DNA from: Proteles cristata cristata
Taxonomy: Eukaryota > Chordata > Mammalia > Carnivora > Hyaenidae
DNA length: 64,000 bases
Assembly (NCBI GenBank): GCA_017311185.1
Contig: JAESUZ010003505.1
Span: 1,550,001 to 1,614,000 of the forward strand
Reading direction: 5' to 3'
Shown: piece by piece, positions 59,290 through 64,000 of the stretch
How positions within the stretch are numbered: position 1 is the first letter of the stretch
Layout: the number at the start of each line of letters is the position of its first letter
Notes under the pieces: generated by a model
Database searches by the model: none
Told to the model about the DNA's origin: nothing
The model's input: the letters and a program-made list of their open reading frames with translations, nothing else
Position numbers and translations under genes: made by a program

Positions 59290-59870
59290 CATGTCTCAAC
59301 AGTTAGCTTCTCATATGAAGTCTTATCTTCCTCTGCCCAGCTCTACCACTGTATTTGCCTCCCAGCCCACCCACAGACAGGCCACCCTCAACCTCAAACC
59401 TGCTCAAAGGTTCTTCTCTCTGCTGAGTACAATCCCACGTGCTCAGCACTCAGGACACTCAACATCTGGCGCCATTGCCTTCCCTTACACGCTTACCTCC
59501 TGTGGTGTGCTAACTCCCCACATCCCAGCCAACCCTCACTGCCCTGCTCTGATCTTGCCTCCTCTGCACTGGTACCTTTACATTTTCTTGGAATACACTC
59601 TACCTACATCTGGTTTTACAGAAGTTTTCTGATCCTTCAAGATTGCAACAAAAGCCATTTCCGTGACAGCCCCTTTTTATATCTGCTCTGGGTCCTAAAT
59701 ACATGTGTTTTATGCCATTCACATGCCATGTGTTCTCTTCGTTTCTTAGCATAAATATTCATAAATGTATCTTTTCTCCCTACTCTGTCAGATTCTCTGG
59801 CATAACTCAGGCCTGGTGCCTAATAGGTACTCAATGCATGTGCATCTGTTGGGTGATTAAATGTTGCTTG
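59290..59870 (+). repeat. L2 LINE fragment
   Basis: 'cttgcctcctctgcactggt', 'cttggaatacactctaccta', 'tctgatccttcaagattgca' and the 3' 'gcctggtgcctaataggtac' follow L2. The overlapping 183- and 113-codon ORFs are remnants of pyrimidine-rich L2 sequence, not genes. Confidence 0.72.
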
Positions 59871-60109
59871 GTATTAAGTGCTGTGATCTTGCACAACTAA
59901 GAATCAGGGTATGAAAGTGGCCATCAGCAGGGAAAGTTTGAATTAATTAGTAGGTGAGTGAGGTAGTCAATTATTTTAAAAACACTGTGAAAACTTGATC
60001 TCTTTTGCTACCTCCACATTCTCTCTCTTGGACCATTTATTTCTAATAATCATTACCTGATTTTTTTTAATGTGTGTCAGACATGACATTGGTACCCATG
60101 ATCTTGGGG
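59871..60109. other. Unassigned sequence
   Basis: Nothing recognised. Confidence 0.4.
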
Positions 60110-61100
60110 TAAACGTGTCTACTGATAATACTCTCGGAGGACTGCAAGGGCCCAAGGACAGCAGTCATGACAGGGAAATGGGATGACCATTATAGCAGCC
60201 ACTGTCCAGGGAATTATGGAAACACATAACGGGAATCTGACTTGGTCTGGGGTAAGGGAAGTGCTCTCTGAGGAAATGACTTTTGAACCAAAACCCAAAG
60301 AAAGCACAGGGCGAGCCCAACAGAAGGGCAAGGAAACAGGCCAACATAATTACTGGGCTCATATTAGTCTCCACAAACAAAGGTGAGAAGAAATGAAAGG
60401 AGAAAAAAAAGTCTCTGCTCCCACAGAACTCATAAATAATAAAATAAGTCACAGTAAGTGCACTAAAGAAAACAAGAAGCAAGCAGGTTGCTGTTATAAA
60501 GAGGTAACATGTGAAGGAGTGATGTTTAACTGCATAGGGTGGCCTGGATACACATTTCTGAACAGGTGCCATTTAACCAGAGATATATAGGATGAGAAAG
60601 ATACAACTAGGGTAAAAGCAGACGTGAGAGCTTCTTTCTAAGCAGAGGGCCAGCCTGTGCAAATCTCTGATGGTGGGGAAAACTGGAACTCTTCCAACAA
60701 CAGAAAGAAGACCAATGTGGTTGAAAAGATGCCCGGAGATGAGGTTAGGAAGGCGGACTCCCACACCGCGGAGGACCTCATAAGTCAAGGAAAAGGGTTC
60801 ATCTTGTATTCTGAGTGCACTGGGAAAGCATCAGTGCTCTTTCAGCCAGAGAGAGGTATGACCCAGCTTATATTTTCAAGAGTTACTTTGCTTTCTGCAG
60901 GATGAGACAGGATGAATAGAAGCAGGACATCTGGATTATGGTTACTTAGATGGGGGTGGGAACAGTAGAGATAAAAGTGGAGGATTCGCACACACGCATA
61001 GGGAGGACTTTGAGCAGATGTGGATTGGGCTGAGGGATGGCTAGAAGAACCCTAAAGAGCTGAGGCACGGCTGTGATCATTTTTGCATCCTCCTCTCTCT
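60110..61100 (-). repeat. Two successive L2 fragments, antisense
   Basis: 60200-60340 ('gctctctgaggaaatgactt', 'agggcgagcccaacagaagg') is complementary to a central L2 part. At 60408 the order restarts nearer the 3' end ('tctctgctcccacagaactc') and runs through 'gcagagggccagcctgtgca' (60643), 'aagaagaccaatgtggttga' and 'ttgtattctgagtgcactgg' (60804). The restart means two copies or a duplicated copy. Confidence 0.68.
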
Positions 61101-61564
61101 GGGCCTCTTTGGGTCTTGAGTTTATATCTTGGCCCTGCCACAAGGGAAGAGAGTTTTCTTGGATTCCTTACTGTAAATTTAGCTCTTAAGACCTTAAAGT
61201 AAGCTTGGAAGAGAAGGACTATGAACTCTGATGTCAAAGTCACCTTCAGCCTTGAACTGGCTTCTCAACTATCCTTGTCACCTTTCTCCCAAAGTGGAGA
61301 TTTAAAGGAGCCTCTTCAAGCTGCCTCCACCCCCCGGGAAAAGACTGTGACCCCATTTAAGACATGGTTCTCAGGTGAACTTGCAGGGACACCTTTGAAT
61401 TGTCTCCTCCATATTCCAGATAGGGCTCCTGAAGTCGCTTCTATATGTGGCAGAACCACTGCACATAGGAGCTAGGTCACATACAACACAGTCTCACCTT
61501 TCGTGATTCTAACTCTGAATTCTACCTCTAACCACATCTCCTTTTAGCTGGAAAAATGTATTAA
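61101..61564. other. Unassigned sequence
   Basis: No gene. ORFs of 61-84 codons have no recognisable relatives. Confidence 0.4.
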
Positions 61565-61702
61565 TGTCTACACTCTGCTTCAGCGTCCTCATTTTAAAAC
61601 AGATAATCCTTCCTACTTTGAAGAATAGTTGGGAGGTCAGTTGGGTGCAGTATACATCAAACATTTATAAGCACTCAATAAATGGTAATTATCATTTTAC
61701 GT
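61565..61702 (+). repeat. MIR SINE
   Basis: 'ctgcttcagcgtcctcattt', 'aaaacagataatccttccta', 'ataagcactcaataaatggt' and 'aattatcatttta' follow the 3' two-thirds of MIR. Confidence 0.82.
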
Positions 61703-62753
61703 TCTTGCCCTCATCTGTTACCAAAGTGACAGGGCCGCTTGGCCATTGATAGCCTAGAACCCACGTTTCACAACATTATGCGTCTTTCTGTATGCAACAT
61801 ACAATCAGACAGAAATTTTCATGTGTTCATGAATTCTTCTCAGGTCTCTTTAGGAATAACAAACAAACATATCCCTCATCACGCACATTTCAAGCCCTTT
61901 GAGATGTCTCTGTGCCCTGGAGAATTGGGTACACAATTGTAATTTTATTCAGCGGTGAAATGTCACTGTGGTAGCAAAGAAGCGAAAGCAGTATTTCACC
62001 CTAAGAACCAGGTCTGGCACCCAGAATAAAAGACTCTTTTAATAGGAAGAATAATCTATCAATTTTGTGAAAGAGCTGTTGGAAAAGGCTTGAAGTCCTA
62101 CTGCAATATAAAACATAAATGGTGCATTGTCCTAGTTGTTTTTTTTTCTTCTGGAAATTGTATGTTAGTACTAAAGAACAGAGTTGTTGATTTTTTTTCT
62201 TTTGCCTCAGCCTGCATTTTTAGAATACGCTATACAGACAGCTCTATTTTCTAGGGGTTAATACATAACATCAGAAAAGGAGATGGCATGGAGTAAATGA
62301 AGATAATAATAATTATAATAACAGTCTTGTGCACTTCCACATTTAACATGTAAAAAAGAAATCTTACGTTTCTGCGAATAAAAAAAAAACCTTCTATTGT
62401 TACTACTACTACTTCTATTGTTACTACTTTATTATACCAAGATAGTTATAACCCTAATCCTGTGAGAGGGAAGCCAGATGTCCCTGGAAAAGGGCTCAGG
62501 CACCTCATTTCTGGTATCAGCCACTTGAGTGTGCTCTGGAGCAGACATGGAGCCTGTGTGTTCAGCAAAAAGAACGTAGTATTCCTAAGAAAAGCTCCTA
62601 GAGGTTATGAAGTACTGTTGTCCTTGGGGAAGGGCCAGGAGGAGGTAAATAAGCACCTCAGAGAAAGAGCTGTGACCATGTTCATCGTTCAGTGTTTTCT
62701 TAAAGTCAAGAGTGCCTTTCTAAGCCAAGAAGAGAGTCAAAATGGTATGATTA
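61703..62753. other. Unique AT-rich sequence
   Basis: A 21-bp period repeat ('cttctattgttactact' at 62391 and 62412) lies near the end. The ORF that starts at 62462 runs into the SINE and takes its C-terminal third from it, so it is not a gene. Confidence 0.5.
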
Positions 62754-62768
62754 GAAACATTTACTCTA

Positions 62769-62979
62769 GAGGCACCTGGGTGTCTCAGTCGGTTGATGAG
62801 GTCATGATCTCATGGTTTGTGGGTTCGAGCCCCACATCGGGCTCTGTGCTGACCTCTTGCATAGAGCCTAGAGCCTGCTTCAGATTGTGTCTCCCTCTCT
62901 CTCTGCCCCTCCCCTACTCACGCTCTGTCTCACTGTCTCTCAAAAATAAATAAATGTAAAAAAAAAATTTTTAAAGAAA
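62769..62979 (+). repeat. Felid tRNA-Lys SINE with internal deletion
   Basis: Head 'aggcacctgggtgtctcagt' jumps from 'cggttgatg' to 'aggtcatgatctcatggttt', losing about 20 bases of the tRNA-like part. Flanks 'gaaacatttactcta' (62754) and 'gaaatgtatactcta' (62980) are the duplication, 12 of 15 identical. Confidence 0.96.
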
Positions 62980-62994
62980 GAAATGTATACTCTA

Positions 62995-63607
62995 AAAGGA
63001 AAGTTGTTTTCTACTTCTCACATACGTCTGACTGTTTCTCCATTTTCTTTCCCAAGCTTATAAGAGCTCCTCCCTTTTCATTTGAGCTAAGAGAACAGGG
63101 AAGTTGTCTATTCTTGGGCGAGAGAGTAAGTGGAGAGAGAGGGAGTCCAGAGCGTGGCTGGATCAGGGTGAATGGAATACTCAGCTTCGTTGGGGAACCC
63201 AAGGCAGAGGGCACCAACAGCTTCCCCCATGATGCATCTTTGAAGGTCTTGAATTTCTTCATTAATTTATTAAAGCTAATGTTCTTCACCAACCAAAATT
63301 TCATATCAGTGCTTCCAGTCATCTTCCAAAGGTTCCCTCCTTTTTCCCTGACCTCAACAGTAAACACTTTGAAAATACAGCAGCAAGCAATTGACCAAGT
63401 AGACATCCATTGAAATCTGCAGGGATTTGAGCAGACTTGCACACTCACGTAGATGTCTTTATGTTCCAGCTGCGATTTCTTAGACATTTTTTGTTGCACT
63501 GTTTTGAAAGGAAGCCTTTCAAAATAAAATAATATTATTAATAATTAAAAAGTAATATTATTAATAATTTTGAAACATACCCAGTTAAAATATAATGTCC
63601 CTGAATG
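62995..63607. other. Unique sequence with AT direct repeat
   Basis: 'taatattattaataatt' occurs at 63530-63546 and 63553-63569. A 162-codon minus-strand ORF (63011-63499) is open but unrecognised and overlapped by a 99-codon plus ORF; judged chance. Confidence 0.45.
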
Positions 63608-63626
63608 CACAAGTTGTTTGGTTTTT

Positions 63627-63842
63627 GTTTTTTTTGTGGTTTTTTTTTTTTTTATTGGAGAGAGAGAGACAGCGTGAGCAGGGGAGGGTCAGAGAAAGAG
63701 GGAGACACAAACTCTGAAATAGGCTCCAGGCTCTGAACTGGCAGTCAGCACAGAGCCCGACGCGGGGCTCGAACCCACGAACCGGGAGATCATGACCTAA
63801 GCGAAAGTTGGACGCTTAACCAACTACGCCACCCAGGCGCCC
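63627..63842 (-). repeat. Very young felid tRNA-Lys SINE, perfect 19-bp duplication
   Basis: Near-consensus, CpG-rich copy: 'cccgacgcggggctcgaacc', 'gccacccaggcgcccc'. 'cacaagttgtttggttttt' is exact at 63608-63626 and 63843-63861 (the two share the boundary C). It has the 'ggcagtcagcac' insertion and 'aagcgaaagt' of the copy at 35872. Confidence 0.98.
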
Positions 63843-63861
63843 CACAAGTTGTTTGGTTTTT

Positions 63862-64000
63862 ATAATGTGGAGTTGGCGTGTGCCTTGTAGGAATATAAAA
63901 TATCCAGTTCCCTTTTTCCCCAAGATCTGAACATTAATTTTTTTTAACCTTTGCATTTTAAATTACTTTACTAGTGAAATATTTCAAACATATGGGAAAA
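63862..64000. other. Unique sequence to the window edge
   Basis: Nothing recognised. Confidence 0.4.

Noticed and set aside
59203..59754. 183-codon plus-strand ORF
   Set aside because: It lies over L2-derived pyrimidine-rich sequence, with a second long ORF (113 codons) in another frame of the same strand. Low stop density comes from base composition.
62462..62953. 163-codon plus-strand ORF
   Set aside because: Its C-terminal third is translated SINE sequence.
63011..63499. 162-codon minus-strand ORF
   Set aside because: Unrecognised protein, overlapped by a 99-codon ORF on the plus strand, no splice or promoter support.
1..64000. CRISPR arrays, prokaryotic operons, phage or plasmid features
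   Set aside because: The sequence is mammalian throughout (SINEs, L1, L2, MIR, LTRs). Regularly spaced repeats seen are microsatellites or SINE tails.

Overview
This window is non-coding carnivore genomic DNA, almost certainly from a cat-family species (Felidae). The evidence is 28 copies, on both strands, of a tRNA-Lys-derived SINE (CAN-SINE class). Most have the felid-type body: a 'ggcgcctgggtggctcagt' head, a 'gctctgtgctgacagctcag' middle, a (CT)n block and an AATAAA/A-rich tail. No complete protein-coding gene, rRNA, tRNA gene, CRISPR array or bacterial-style operon is present. The six-frame ORFs are short (longest 218 codons). Those that can be explained fall in repeats or are chance ORFs. 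The window is best read as one intron or an intergenic stretch of a large, AT-rich, gene-poor locus.

Layout. 1-3.5 kb: MIR/L2 relics, a small L1 3' fragment, and an 81-nt candidate exon (1598-1678) with strong splice signals. 3.5-12.9 kb: one old L1 lying antisense, traceable from its 3' end through antisense ORF2 to its 5' region. It is split by SINEs, by an ERVL-MaLR (MLT1-type) solo LTR that itself carries a SINE, and by the 3' end of a second L1. 13-19.7 kb: SINE-dense, with (TTTA)n tracts. 19.7-26.2 kb: SINE-free; it holds an L1 3' fragment (22.0 kb) and a MER21-like ERVL LTR (22.63-23.46 kb). 26-34 kb: mostly unique, with a conserved-looking block around 30.5-31.4 kb. 34.7-36.1 kb: three younger insertions (SINE, a 403-bp carnivore ERV1-like solo LTR, SINE). 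37-43 kb: an (ACC)n array, a long split L2, SINEs and MIRs. 43-51 kb: MIR and L2 relics in mixed orientation. 51.7-54.7 kb: three SINEs and a 50-bp alternating purine-pyrimidine tract. 54.7-62.8 kb: 8 kb without a SINE, AT-rich and unique up to about 58.9 kb, the best candidate for conserved regulatory sequence. 62.8-64 kb: two SINEs, one very young.

No undescribed biological system with defensible support was found. Most worth checking are the candidate exon, the SINE-depleted regulatory-looking blocks, SINE insertions with perfect target-site duplications (possible lineage or population markers), a SINE subfamily with a shared diagnostic insertion, non-B-DNA tracts, and the nested L1/LTR stratigraphy. 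Repeat family names come from recognising consensus sequences by eye; boundaries of old elements are approximate.
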